Shown here: positions 1-8,325 of the stretch, piece after piece
How the letters are laid out: the number at the start of each line of letters is the position of its first letter
How positions within the stretch are numbered: position 1 is the first letter of the stretch
Source: CAWDCV01 sp963728125
GTDB lineage: Bacteria > Actinomycetota > Actinomycetes > CAWDCV01
Direction of reading: 5' to 3'
Assembly: GCA_963728125.1 (NCBI GenBank)
Contig: CAVSIZ010000009.1
Location: forward strand, 186,001-250,000
Length of the DNA stretch: 64,000 nt
Position numbers and translations under genes: made by a program
The notes under the pieces: model-generated
Databases searched by the model: none
What the model was told of the DNA's origin: nothing
Seen by the model: the letters and a program-made list of their open reading frames with translations, nothing else

Positions 1-228
1 CAAGAAGATGAAGGGGTAGTTGTCGAAGCGCAACGTCGCTGGCGCCAGCACGTTCCACAGGACCCAGGCGATGATGATCGAGGTCATGTAGCCGATGAAC
101 AGCCAGGTGCCGAGGAAGCGGGCGACCCGCTCGGACACCCGACCGAACGTGTCCGGGTCGTACGTCGGGCGCGGCAGCGATCGCCGGTAGTCGCGCGGCT
201 GGTCGAGACGGACGCGGCTGTCAGCCAC
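1..228 (-). CDS. DUF1003 family membrane protein (N-terminal part, cut by window edge)
   Basis: Reading leftward from a GTG at 228, the first 76 codons are visible and the rest lies outside the window. After a basic N-terminus comes a motif of the type RVSERVARFLGTWLF, then a hydrophobic segment (IGYMTSIIIAWVLWNVLAP) and LRFDNYPFIFL. This is the usual start of DUF1003 proteins, small inner-membrane proteins of unknown function. The start overlaps the stop of the upstream MgtE-N/CBS gene by 8 bases, so the two are probably one transcript. DUF1003 genes commonly follow this MgtE-N type in actinobacteria. Family assignment is by motif recall; function is unknown. Confidence 0.8.
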   Translation of the reverse strand, partial: MADSRVRLDQPRDYRRSLPRPTYDPDTFGRVSERVARFLGTWLFIGYMTSIIIAWVLWNVLAPATLRFDNYPFIFL

Positions 229-1543
229 CGGCTCGATCTTCCTCGATGATCTCCTCGACGTGGTCCTCGGCGCGCTCGTCACCGTCGCGGTCGCGCCAGT
301 CGTCGGGAAGCAGGTGGTCGAGCACGTCGTCGACGGTCACCGCGCCGAGCAGGTGGTCCGCGTCGTCAACGACCGCCGCGCTCACCAGGTTGTAGGTCGC
401 GAGGTGCATCGTCACGCGCGTCAGCGGCATGTCCGGAGAGATGGGTGCCGGATCGGTGTCGATGACGCCGCCCACCAGCGACGACGGCGGCTCGCGCAGC
501 AGTCGCTGGAAGTGCGCTGTGCCGAGGTAGCGCCCGGTCGGCGTCTCGAGCGGTGGCCGGCAGACGTACACGGTTGAGGCCAGCGCGGGGCTCAGTTCGC
601 GATTGCGCACCAGCGCCAGCGCCTCCGCGACGGTGGCGTCTGGCGGCAACACGACCGGCTCGGACGTCATCAGGCCGCCCGCGGTGTCCTCGTCATAGCC
701 GAGCAGGCGGCGTACCGGGTCGGCCTCGTCCGGCTCCATGAGCTCGAGCAGTGTCTCGGCCTGGTCGCTCGGCAGCTCCGCGAGCAGGTCCGCGGCGTCG
801 TCGGGTCCCATCTCCTCGAGAACGTCCGCGGCGCGTTCGGCTTCGAGGCCGCCGAGAATCTCGACCTGGTCGTCCTCGGGCAGCTCCTCGAGGACGTCGG
901 CGAGCTTTTCGTCCTCGAGGGCGGCCGCAACCTCGATCCGGCGCTTCGGCGTCATCTCGTGAAGTACCTGCGCGAGGTCGGCCGGCTTCAGCTGCTCGAA
1001 CGCCGCCAGCAGGTTGGCGGCACCTTGGCCCTCCTCGATGGTCGCGAACCCGCTGAGGTCGCCCCAGTCGACGATGACGGTCTCGCCACGGCGGCGGAAC
1101 CCGCGGCCTGGCTTGCGTACGGCCACCTTGGAGAGCAGCCAGTCGCGGGTGCGCTGTTGCTCCATCGCCACGTCGAAGACGGTGACCTTCTCCGCGGTCA
1201 ATTCCCGGTCTAGATCATCGGCACCGTCGTTGAGGAGCTCGACGGTGCGATCCAGCAGCTCGCCCAGGACCAGCGTCTCGGCCGGCCGCTGCTGAAAGCG
1301 GCGCAGGTTGACCAGCCCCGTCGTGATCACCTGGCCGGGGTCGATGGAGGTGACCCGGGTCATCGGGACGAACACCCGCCGGCGCGGCTGCACCTCGACG
1401 ACGAGCCCGATGACACGCGGCGGGCGATTGTCGGCGCGAAGGGTGGCAACGACGTCGCGGACCTTGCCGACCTGGTCGCCCATCGGGTCGAACACCGCCA
1501 GGCCAGCAAGGCGCGCCACGAAGACCCGCGACGTGCCGTTCAC
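221..1543 (-). CDS. MgtE N-terminal domain / CBS domain protein without a transport domain
   Basis: 440 residues starting at an ATG. Residues about 8-100 form a PRC-barrel-like beta region (FVARLAGLAVFDPMGDQVG). Residues about 180-290 are the acidic helical repeat of MgtE N-domains (VLEELPEDDQVEILG, VLEEMGPDDAADLLAELP). The C-terminal 130 residues look like a CBS pair (MTSEPVVLPPDATVAEALALV and DPAPISPDMPLTRVTMHLA). No membrane segments follow, so this is not a complete Mg2+ channel; it resembles only the cytosolic sensor half of MgtE. It overlaps the DUF1003 gene downstream. It may sense Mg2+ or a nucleotide and act on a partner; that is inference. Confidence 0.85.
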   Translation of the reverse strand: MNGTSRVFVARLAGLAVFDPMGDQVGKVRDVVATLRADNRPPRVIGLVVEVQPRRRVFVPMTRVTSIDPGQVITTGLVNLRRFQQRPAETLVLGELLDRTVELLNDGADDLDRELTAEKVTVFDVAMEQQRTRDWLLSKVAVRKPGRGFRRRGETVIVDWGDLSGFATIEEGQGAANLLAAFEQLKPADLAQVLHEMTPKRRIEVAAALEDEKLADVLEELPEDDQVEILGGLEAERAADVLEEMGPDDAADLLAELPSDQAETLLELMEPDEADPVRRLLGYDEDTAGGLMTSEPVVLPPDATVAEALALVRNRELSPALASTVYVCRPPLETPTGRYLGTAHFQRLLREPPSSLVGGVIDTDPAPISPDMPLTRVTMHLATYNLVSAAVVDDADHLLGAVTVDDVLDHLLPDDWRDRDGDERAEDHVEEIIEEDRAGG

Positions 1544-1588
1544 ATCCGCAGATTACCGGCGACCCCCGGCCGCACCCTGTTCCACAGC

Positions 1589-1655
1589 GCAACGATCATG
1601 GGCAAATGTGCACTTCAGCACGGCGTGTCGTGGTCAAGAGCCCATGATCGTTTGC
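1589..1655. repeat. Intergenic inverted repeat with GATCATG core
   Basis: A 13-base arm at 1591-1603 (AACGATCATGGGC) is exactly complemented at 1640-1652. The match extends to GC on both sides with a one-base bulge. The 36-base loop contains ACGGCGTGTCG, a string also found in the larger elements near 15.0 and 49.1 kb. It lies between the sortase stop and the MgtE-N gene, both transcribed leftward, so it could also act as a 3' hairpin. There is no T-tract, so an intrinsic terminator is not supported. Confidence 0.6.
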
Positions 1656-1668
1656 AGGAGCGGGTGCG

Positions 1669-2338
1669 CTAGCGAGCGCGGGTGGCGTAGACGACGAGGT
1701 TGTCGGTCGACTGGCCGCCGCCGTTGCGCTGGAAGCAGGTGATGAGCACCAGCCGGCCGGGCACGATCCGCCAGACCTCGGCCTCGTTCGCCAGCTCCGA
1801 CTTGGGATAGCGCTGCGTCTCGTCGACGACGTAGGTGACCGCGCCGGCGTCGGTGGTGATCGTCACCTCGTCCCCGCTCTTCACGAGCGCGGTCTGCCGC
1901 TCCTGGTCGAACAGCGGGTCGAACACCGCGGCACCGCGGTCGATCGAGTGGCCCGCGAGGTAGACCGTGTTCGTCGCGTCCGGCCCGGGACTGCCGTACG
2001 ACTCGATCCAGTACGCGCGATCGAGTCGCGGCGGGTCCAGCTCCCCGCCGGCCGGCGTGATCGGAACGACCGCGGCATCGAGCCCGACGGCGGGCACCTG
2101 GACGCGGATCGGCGCGCGACACCCGAGGGCGCCGGCGTCACGCTCGGGTCCGGCGACGCGCTCGCGGCAGCCGTCGGTGCAGATGCCACGTCGCCGGCGC
2201 GACCAGCGGCCGAAGCGCCCGACCCCGCTCGAACCGCGCGTCGTCAGGATCGCGACCAGCGACGGCGAGCGCAACGAGCACCACGATCCCGGCAGCGACG
2301 ACCAGCCGCCGGGATCGCCGTCGCTGGGACCAGATCAG
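1669..2338 (-). pseudogene. Class E/F-type sortase, anchor and catalytic domain in different frames
   Basis: The catalytic part is open from 2274 to the stop at 1669. It has the sortase triad: His109 in YLAGHS, Cys180 in LITCF and Arg199 near the end (numbered from a TTG at 2274), plus RVQVPAVGLDAAVV before them. That frame has no membrane anchor. The expected N-terminus (RRRSRRLVVAAGIVVLVALAVAG) is present in another frame just upstream, beginning at a CTG at 2338 that overlaps the nucleotidase stop. A Ser/Ala/Pro/Thr linker (SAPTAAASASPDPSVTPAPS) sits in the third frame. One or two single-base indels near 2230 and 2115 (a GCGCGC run) therefore split the gene. Its neighbour is a plausible substrate. 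Consensus error is as likely as decay. Confidence 0.75.
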
Positions 2339-4158
2339 GCGGCCACCCGGCGGCGCCGCAGCCCGAGAGCGGCGACGCCGGCAACGACTCCGCCGAGAAC
2401 CAGCACGGCCCATGTTCCACCGCGAGTACCGCCCGCTTCACCGGTGTCGACTGAGAGACCCGGGTTCTGACCACCAGGGACGCCTGGCGGCGCGGGGCAG
2501 CCCGGCGTCGTGGCGGGCGCGGTCGCTCGACGTGGCGCGGTGTCCGCCGTGATCGGGGAGTTCTCCTCGAAGTAGGCGATCAGCGCCGCGAGATCGGTGA
2601 CGCCGAGCTCGGCTCGCTGCGTGCCCTGGGCAAGCGTGACGAAGTTGTCGCCGCCCGCCGCAAGGAACGAGTTGACGGTCACCCGGTACGACGCGTTCGG
2701 GTTGATCGGCGCGCAGTTCAGCGTGATCGACACGATGCGGTCGCCGGCCGCCCGCGCGGCGTCGTAGGTGAAGAAGAAGCCCGTCGACACGCCCAGCGCG
2801 AGGAACGGCCGGGACGAGCCCGCTGGCTGCCACTGCTCCTCGAGCACCTGCTTGATCTGCGCGCCGGTCAGCGTCATCGTCACGACGCCGTTCGCGAACG
2901 GTTGCACTGAGTTCGCTTCACCGAGGGTCACCACTCCCGGTGCTTCGGTGCCGAACTGGTCCGCCACCAAGAAGTCGTCGCGCAGGCCGCCTGGGTTCAT
3001 GAACGCGATCTGCGCATCCAGGGCCGCGGTCTGATCGAGCTGGACGTCGGCGATGAAGTTGCCGAGCGCCGACTCGCTGCCCCGGTCCTCGACTGGCGGC
3101 GCCGTTCCCGGCACGAACGCACGCGTGATGTCGGCCGTGATCGTGCCCAGTTCGACGGCTCCCGCCTCCTGCGCGAACGCGACGGCGTCGTCCACGATGG
3201 CCTGCACTGTCGGGTCGGGCGTGAAGCCGACGAGTGGCAGCACCTCTGCGCTCGATGCGGAGGCGACGACATCGCCGGTGTCTGTCTCGTACACCAGGTT
3301 CAGCAGGCCGAGCGCCTCGCCGTACTCGCCGGACTGGACAACCGGCCCGGCAAAACCACCGGGCAGCGCGATCGGATAGTTGCACGCGTACCCGGTGTGG
3401 GTGTGGCCCTGCAGGACGGCGTCGACGTCGCCGGTCAGCGCCTGCAAGGCCGGCTGAGCGCCCACGACCGTGCAGTCGGTGCTCGCGGCGCCGTCGTGCA
3501 TCAGCAGGACCACGACGTCGGCGTCGCCGCTGGCCTTGAGCTCGGCCGCGACCCGGTTCGCCGCATCTGCCACCGGGCCGAACGTCAGCCCGGCGATGCC
3601 CGCCGGATTCACCAGGCTGGCGGTCTCCGGCGTCACCGCGCCGACGAAACCGACGTCGATGCCGCTGACCGTGATGATCTCGTATTCGGGCAGCGCGACG
3701 TCGCCGGACGCGTCATAGACATTCGCGCCGAGGTACGGCCAGTCGGCTAGGTCCTGCACTCGACCGGTGAGGTCGTCGAAGCCCTGGTCGAGCTCGTGGT
3801 TGCCGATCGACGACACCTGCAGGCCGGCGGCGTTGAGCGCGTCGATCGTCGGCTCGTCGTCCTGGATGGCCGAGGTGAACGTGGATGCCCCGATGTGGTC
3901 CCCCGCACCAGCGAAGATCGAGTTCGGGTTGGCGGCGCGCAGTTCGGCGACCGCCCCGGCAAGCTGCGCGGCGCCGCCCAACGGCTGCGGCGGCGTTCCG
4001 CTGGTGCCGATCGGTTCGAGGCGGCCGTGGAAGTCGCTCGTCCCGATGATCTGGATCGATATCTCCTCAGCGGCGGCAGGAACGGCCAGCAGCGGACCCG
4101 CGACGAGAGCGGCAGCCCCCGTCAGGGCGAGGGTCGTGCGCAGGGCGAAGCGCGGCAT
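2335..4158 (-). CDS. Secreted 5'-nucleotidase / bifunctional metallophosphatase with C-terminal anchor
   Basis: 607 residues from the ATG at 4158, which has AGGAG about 6 bases upstream. Residues 1-31 are a signal peptide ending near VPAAAEE. The calcineurin-like metal-binding blocks follow: TSDFHGRLEP, GAGDHIGAS, GNHELDQG, MHDG and QGHTHTG. The C-terminal nucleotidase domain has FMNPGGLRDD, GEANSVQPFANG and a substrate-stacking FFFTYD. The family hydrolyses extracellular nucleotides or UDP-sugars. The C-terminus is tripartite: SVDTG (about 569-573), a hydrophobic stretch (AVLVLGGVVAGVAALGL) and RRRR, i.e. a non-canonical cell-wall sorting signal. The sortase gene starts directly at its stop. 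It diverges from the ABC transporter across 120 bases. Confidence 0.92.
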   Translation of the reverse strand: MPRFALRTTLALTGAAALVAGPLLAVPAAAEEISIQIIGTSDFHGRLEPIGTSGTPPQPLGGAAQLAGAVAELRAANPNSIFAGAGDHIGASTFTSAIQDDEPTIDALNAAGLQVSSIGNHELDQGFDDLTGRVQDLADWPYLGANVYDASGDVALPEYEIITVSGIDVGFVGAVTPETASLVNPAGIAGLTFGPVADAANRVAAELKASGDADVVVLLMHDGAASTDCTVVGAQPALQALTGDVDAVLQGHTHTGYACNYPIALPGGFAGPVVQSGEYGEALGLLNLVYETDTGDVVASASSAEVLPLVGFTPDPTVQAIVDDAVAFAQEAGAVELGTITADITRAFVPGTAPPVEDRGSESALGNFIADVQLDQTAALDAQIAFMNPGGLRDDFLVADQFGTEAPGVVTLGEANSVQPFANGVVTMTLTGAQIKQVLEEQWQPAGSSRPFLALGVSTGFFFTYDAARAAGDRIVSITLNCAPINPNASYRVTVNSFLAAGGDNFVTLAQGTQRAELGVTDLAALIAYFEENSPITADTAPRRATAPATTPGCPAPPGVPGGQNPGLSVDTGEAGGTRGGTWAVLVLGGVVAGVAALGLRRRRVAA

Positions 4159-4278
4159 TGCGGCTCCTGTCGACGTGAGATCGGGCGAATCGTGCCAGAC
4201 CGGTATCGGGCGGTGACGCGCACCCCCGCGGCGTGTCGCGAACGCGGTTCGAGACAGTGGGCGGGAGAAGGAGGGCGC

Positions 4279-5187
4279 ATGCTCCAGGCTCGCGATCTGG
4301 TGAAGACGTACGGCAAGAAGGTCGCTGTCGACCACCTGTCTTTCGATGTGGAACCCGGACGTGTTACTGGATTTCTCGGACCCAATGGATCGGGCAAGTC
4401 GACGACGATGCGCCTCCTGCTGGGGCTCGATCGACCCACGAGCGGTCAGGCGCTCGTCGCGGGTCGCCCGTACGCCGAGCTTCGGAATCCGCTCCACGAT
4501 GTCGGCGCGGTGCTGGAGGCGAAGCAGGTTCATCCCGGCCGCACCGGACGCAATCACCTGCGCTGGGTGGCGGCGTACAACCGCATCCCGCGACGACGGG
4601 TCGAGGAGGTGCTCGCGCTCGTCGGCATGACCGACGCTGCCCACCGCCGCGCGGGCCAGTACTCCCTCGGCATGCTGCAGCGGCTCGGCATCGCCGGCGC
4701 CCTCCTCGGCGACCCCGGCATTCTGTTGTTCGACGAGCCGGTCAACGGTCTCGACCCCGACGGCATCGTCTGGATCCGCACCATGATGAAGTCGCTGGCT
4801 GCACAGGGCCGCACCATCTTCGTGTCGAGCCACCTGCTGTCAGAGATGTCGCTCACCGCCGACCACCTCGTGGTCATCGGTCGTGGGCGGCTCATCACGC
4901 AGACATCGACGCAGGACTTCATCCGGAGTAGCTCGCTCAACCGCACGCGAGTGCGCAGCCCTCAGCTCGACCAGCTGGCGGAGCTGGTCCGCGAAGCCGG
5001 CATGCCCGCCGAGCAGGACGCCGACGGAGCGCTTCTCGTCGACGGTGTCGAGACCGATGCGGTGGGCGAGCTCGCCGCCCGCAACGGCATCACGCTGCAC
5101 GAGCTGTCGCCGCAACGCGCCTCGCTGGAGGAGGCCTTCATGGAGCTGACCAAAGATGCGGTCGAGTACGCCGGTGGATCGCAATGA
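4279..5187 (+). CDS. ABC transporter ATP-binding protein
   Basis: 302 residues. The ATG at 4279 has GAAGGAGG ending 5 bases upstream; the frame is open further upstream, but that part has no family similarity. Walker A is GPNGSGKS (34-41). The signature loop is the degenerate SLGMLQRL typical of ABC-2 type ATPases, Walker B is ILLFDEP, and the switch His is in SSHLL. Coupled to the permease by an ATGA overlap. ATPases of this subfamily drive export of antibiotics, peptides or lipids; the substrate is unknown here. The ArsR-SRPBCC gene directly after the permease may respond to the same compound (inference). Confidence 0.92.
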   Translation: MLQARDLVKTYGKKVAVDHLSFDVEPGRVTGFLGPNGSGKSTTMRLLLGLDRPTSGQALVAGRPYAELRNPLHDVGAVLEAKQVHPGRTGRNHLRWVAAYNRIPRRRVEEVLALVGMTDAAHRRAGQYSLGMLQRLGIAGALLGDPGILLFDEPVNGLDPDGIVWIRTMMKSLAAQGRTIFVSSHLLSEMSLTADHLVVIGRGRLITQTSTQDFIRSSSLNRTRVRSPQLDQLAELVREAGMPAEQDADGALLVDGVETDAVGELAARNGITLHELSPQRASLEEAFMELTKDAVEYAGGSQ

Positions 5188-5948
5188 GCGCCGCCCTCCA
5201 GGCCGAATGGATCAAGGCGCGGACGCTGCGCTCCACCTGGTGGAACATCGCCTTGACGATGGTGCTGTCGATCGGCCTCAGCGCGCTGATTTGTCTCGGG
5301 CTTGCCGTCGCCGGTGACAGCAGCGAGGACGAATCCGTGCAGGCGGACGCCCTCGACATCACGCTGGTGGGCTACAACCTCGGCACGATCGTCGTCATGG
5401 TGCTGGGCATCATGCTCGTCACCGGGGAGTACACCAATGCCGTCGTCCGCACGACATTCACGGCGGAGCCTCGTCGAATCCGCGTGTTCGTGGCGAAGGC
5501 ACTCGTCCTGGCTGCCATCGCCGCAGTCGCCGGCCTCGTCGTGGCGTTCGGTTCCTTCGTCATCGGTCGGGCCATCCTGGAGACCGGCGGACTGACCGCC
5601 AGCCTGTCGACGGCCGGTGCGTGGCGCGCGCTGTTCGGCGTGTCGCTGTTCTTCATCGGGGCCGCCGTGTTCGCGTTCGTGATCGCTGCACTGGTACGCA
5701 ACACCGCACTGTCGATCACGATCGTCGTGGTGCTGTACCTCGTGCTGCCGCCCCTGACCGGCCTCATCCCGCGGTGGGGCGACGACATCATCAGGGCTCT
5801 CCCACTGACGTCTGGCGCGCTGATCACCGGAAGCGGAGAGCCCAATCCAGGGGAGCTGGGGCCGTGGCAGGGATACGCGGTGCTGTGGTTGTGGATCGCC
5901 GTTCTGGCCGGAATCGCCGCCTTATTGCTGCGCCGTCGCGACGCCTGA
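5184..5948 (+). CDS. ABC-2 type transporter permease
   Basis: 254 residues, starting at an ATG that overlaps the ATPase stop by 4 bases. About six hydrophobic segments are visible: near residues 20-40, 60-80, 105-128, 150-172, 180-200 and the last 20. The N-terminal EWIKARTLRSTWW and the inter-helix TGEYTNAVVRTTFTAEPRR are the usual marks of ABC-2 permeases that pair with the upstream ATPase type. It forms the membrane half of the exporter. The 41-base gap to the next gene contains a separate promoter. Confidence 0.9.
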   Translation: MSAALQAEWIKARTLRSTWWNIALTMVLSIGLSALICLGLAVAGDSSEDESVQADALDITLVGYNLGTIVVMVLGIMLVTGEYTNAVVRTTFTAEPRRIRVFVAKALVLAAIAAVAGLVVAFGSFVIGRAILETGGLTASLSTAGAWRALFGVSLFFIGAAVFAFVIAALVRNTALSITIVVVLYLVLPPLTGLIPRWGDDIIRALPLTSGALITGSGEPNPGELGPWQGYAVLWLWIAVLAGIAALLLRRRDA

Positions 5949-5954
5949 GCCACC

Positions 5955-5984
5955 TTGACATGCAGGTAATTACCTGCATAACGT
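5955..5984 (+). promoter_or_regulatory. Promoter with perfect palindromic operator, ArsR-SRPBCC gene
   Basis: TTGACA at 5955-5960 is followed immediately by a perfect 18-base palindrome, TGCAGGTAATTACCTGCA (5961-5978). An AT-rich -10 (ATAACGT, about 5978-5984) follows at a 16-18 base spacing. The palindrome thus occupies the whole spacer, so a bound dimer would block RNA polymerase. The GTG start at 5990 lies about where transcription should begin, so the mRNA is probably leaderless. Autoregulation by the adjacent ArsR-type protein is the natural reading, but it is inferred from position. Confidence 0.8.
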
Positions 5985-5989
5985 AGCGG

Positions 5990-6805
5990 GTGCGTACTGG
6001 GACGAACTCCGCGACGGACCAGGTCTTCGCTGCCCTGGCCGATCCGACGCGGCGCTACCTCCTTGACCTGCTCCACGAGCGCAACGGGCAGACGCTCGGG
6101 GAGCTCTGCGCGCACGTTCGGATGGCCCGCCAGTCGGTCACGCAGCACCTCGCCGTACTCCAGGCGGCGAACCTCGTCAGCACCGTGTGGCAGGGCCGAA
6201 CGAAGCTGCACTACCTGAACCCCGTGCCGCTCCACGAGATCCAGGACCGGTGGATCGACAAGTTCGAAAGGCCACGCCTGGGCGCGCTTCGCGCCGTGAG
6301 ACGACGAGCAGAGGACGCCATGCCTGAGGAAGCGGAAAGCGATCGACCGACAGCGGTGTACGTCACCTACATCGAGAGCACGGCCGAGAAGGTGTGGGAG
6401 GCGCTGACCGACCCCGACCTGACCGCGCAGTACTGGGGCCACAGCAATGTGTCGGACTGGCAGGTCGGGTCAGGTTGGGAACACCAGCGCACCGACGGAA
6501 GCGGTACGGCGGACGTGGTCGGAACGGTCCTGGAGAGCTCGCCTCCGACCCGGTTGGTGACGACCTGGTTAGCTCCGGACGACCCGGAGCCTGCCGGCGG
6601 CCCCGAACGTGTCACCTTCACGATCGAGTCGTTCGCAGACTCGACCGGGGACATGGTCAGGCTCACCGTCACGACGGAGAACCTGCCGCCCGAGCAGCAG
6701 GACGAGGACGCCGCCGGGTGGGCGGCCGTGCTGTCCAACCTCAAGACGCTGCTCGAGACCGGTCACGTCCTCCCGCAGGCACCGTATGAGCTGCCCCGCG
6801 GCTGA
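5990..6805 (+). CDS. ArsR-family HTH regulator fused to an SRPBCC (AHSA1-like) domain
   Basis: 271 residues from GTG 5990. Residues about 8-95 are a winged helix of ArsR type (VFAALADPTRRYLLDLL, then RMARQSVTQHLAVLQAANLV). A short linker follows. Residues about 120-260 form an SRPBCC/START-like ligand pocket (VYVTYIESTAEKVWEALTDPDLTAQYWG). The metal-binding Cys of classical ArsR is absent, so the signal is probably a hydrophobic ligand read by the SRPBCC half. A palindromic operator fills its own promoter. Location behind an exporter suggests a ligand-responsive export module; this is inference. Confidence 0.9.
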   Translation: MRTGTNSATDQVFAALADPTRRYLLDLLHERNGQTLGELCAHVRMARQSVTQHLAVLQAANLVSTVWQGRTKLHYLNPVPLHEIQDRWIDKFERPRLGALRAVRRRAEDAMPEEAESDRPTAVYVTYIESTAEKVWEALTDPDLTAQYWGHSNVSDWQVGSGWEHQRTDGSGTADVVGTVLESSPPTRLVTTWLAPDDPEPAGGPERVTFTIESFADSTGDMVRLTVTTENLPPEQQDEDAAGWAAVLSNLKTLLETGHVLPQAPYELPRG

Positions 6806-6814
6806 CGTCCCCCG

Positions 6815-7372
6815 TTAGCCGCTACCGCGGGCTCGCCGACGCCGGGCGCGCGCGGCCCCGCCAACCACGAACGGCAACGGGCCGCGCGTAGTCGCCGGCG
6901 TCGGCTGCGGCGGTGCCGCGTGGGGACTCGTCGACATCCGACCGGGAGCCTCGACCGCGCCGCCGACTGGTTCGAGCCGAACGATGCGCGCCGACTGCGC
7001 CCACCGCTGGGTCAGCGTCTCGGCATTGCCGGCGTTCAATCGCTCGCCCGCGAGCGCCTGTGCCGCGGCTTCCCAGCCTTCGTCGTCGGGTGCGACGACG
7101 ACCGGGCGAGCGGTCCAGACCACGACGCGGCCGCCGGTGTCCTTGCTGCGCACGGTGACCTCGACGCTGTCGGCGTCGTCGAGACCGGGCAGCTGCTGCT
7201 CGTCGCTGGCCGCGTCTACAGCGTGCACGACGTACGCGGCGTCGTCGTGCCAGACGTGCCACGCTGCGCGCGACGCCGCATTCCCCGGCAGCCGGAGCCA
7301 GAGCAGCGCCGTCTTGCGACTCGCCTCGGCAACCAGCGCGAGGTCGGCGAGGTCCTGCGGGTCGGCGACCAC
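6815..7372 (-). CDS. Conserved actinobacterial protein of unknown function
   Basis: 185 residues from a GTG at 7372. I do not recognise a named domain. The first 130 residues are mixed alpha/beta with strong G/C third positions (TALLWLRLPGNAASRAAWHVW, AYVVHAVDAASDEQQLPGL). The last 50 are Pro/Thr/Ala-rich and end in a highly basic run (RARRRRARGSG). No signal peptide or membrane span. It diverges from the DMT transporter across 38 bases and runs convergently toward the ArsR-SRPBCC gene. Confidence 0.7.
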   Translation of the reverse strand: MVADPQDLADLALVAEASRKTALLWLRLPGNAASRAAWHVWHDDAAYVVHAVDAASDEQQLPGLDDADSVEVTVRSKDTGGRVVVWTARPVVVAPDDEGWEAAAQALAGERLNAGNAETLTQRWAQSARIVRLEPVGGAVEAPGRMSTSPHAAPPQPTPATTRGPLPFVVGGAARARRRRARGSG

Positions 7373-7410
7373 GCGGCCGAGGGTGCCACACGCCAGGCAC
7401 CATTGCCCGA

Positions 7411-8316
7411 ATGGGCACCCTCAGCCGGCCGCCGACCGGGGACCTGCTGCTCATCGTCGTTGGCGTGCTCGGTGTCTCGACCTCAGGTCCCCTCATCGCC
7501 GCGCTCGCGGTGCCTCCGCTCGCGATCGCGTTCTGGCGCAACGCCTTCGGCACTGCAGCGCTCGTGCCGTACGCGCTGGCCCGGCATCGCGGCGAGCTGC
7601 GCGACCTGCGGGGTCGCCCGCTGTGGTTGACCCTCGCGGCCGGCGTGCTGCTTGCCGCTCACTTCGCGCTGTGGGTGCCGAGCCTGTCCTTCACCTCCGT
7701 CGCCTCGTCCACCGCGTTGGTCTGCATGCAAGCCGTGTGGGCGGCGCTGTTCGGTCGCCTGGTCGGTCACGTCTTGCCGCGCGCCGGATGGGTCGGGATG
7801 CTGCTGGCTCTCGTCGGCGTCCTTCTCGTCACCGGCGTGGACTTCTCGGTGTCGCCACGCGCGCTGCTCGGGGACGTGATGGCGCTGCTTGGTGGCGTGT
7901 TCTCCGGTGCGTACGTCGTTCTTGGCGGCCAGATCCGTCGGTCGGTGTCGACAACCGCCTACACCCTTGTTTGCTACGGATCGTGCGCGGTGCTGCTGCT
8001 CGTTGCCTGCCTGATTGCAGGTCAGTCGTTAACCGGGTACGCCGCTCGGGACTGGCTGCTGCTGCTCGCGCTGACGGTTCTCGCGCAGTTGCTGGGTCAC
8101 TCGGTCTTCAACCTGGTGCTGCGCAGCACCAGCCCGACCGTGGTGTCCCTCGCCATCCTCTTTGAGGTGCCTGGGGCTGCGCTGCTTGCCGCCTGGTGGC
8201 TCGGTCAGACACCACCGCTTGCCGCCCTGCCCGCCCTGATCCTGATGCTCGTCGGGATCGGCATCGTGATCCGTGCGGGTACGCGCGACACCGACGACGT
8301 GCTCACCGCCCAGTAG
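7411..8316 (+). CDS. DMT/EamA-family permease
   Basis: 301 residues with about ten hydrophobic helices in two EamA halves. The first half has IAFWRNAFGTAALVPYAL and the second TSPTVVSLAILFEVPGAALLAAWWLG, the latter being the typical conserved helix 9 region. These are drug/metabolite or amino-acid exporters of the inner membrane; the substrate cannot be told. Its TAG stop forms part of a TAGCAT box that looks like the -10 of the next gene. Confidence 0.9.
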   Translation: MGTLSRPPTGDLLLIVVGVLGVSTSGPLIAALAVPPLAIAFWRNAFGTAALVPYALARHRGELRDLRGRPLWLTLAAGVLLAAHFALWVPSLSFTSVASSTALVCMQAVWAALFGRLVGHVLPRAGWVGMLLALVGVLLVTGVDFSVSPRALLGDVMALLGGVFSGAYVVLGGQIRRSVSTTAYTLVCYGSCAVLLLVACLIAGQSLTGYAARDWLLLLALTVLAQLLGHSVFNLVLRSTSPTVVSLAILFEVPGAALLAAWWLGQTPPLAALPALILMLVGIGIVIRAGTRDTDDVLTAQ

Positions 8317-8325
8317 CATCGCGCG

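Noticed and set aside
3796..4278. N-terminal extension of the ABC ATPase
   Set aside because: The ATG at 4279 has a strong ribosome-binding site and the ATPase domain starts right there; upstream residues are antisense to the nucleotidase.
4159..4833. N-terminal extension of the 5'-nucleotidase
   Set aside because: The signal peptide and ribosome-binding site fix the start at 4158; the extension runs antisense through the ABC ATPase gene.
5372..6442. 356-codon minus-strand frame across the permease and ArsR gene
   Set aside because: It would cover the palindromic promoter and two clear genes; composition is not protein-like.
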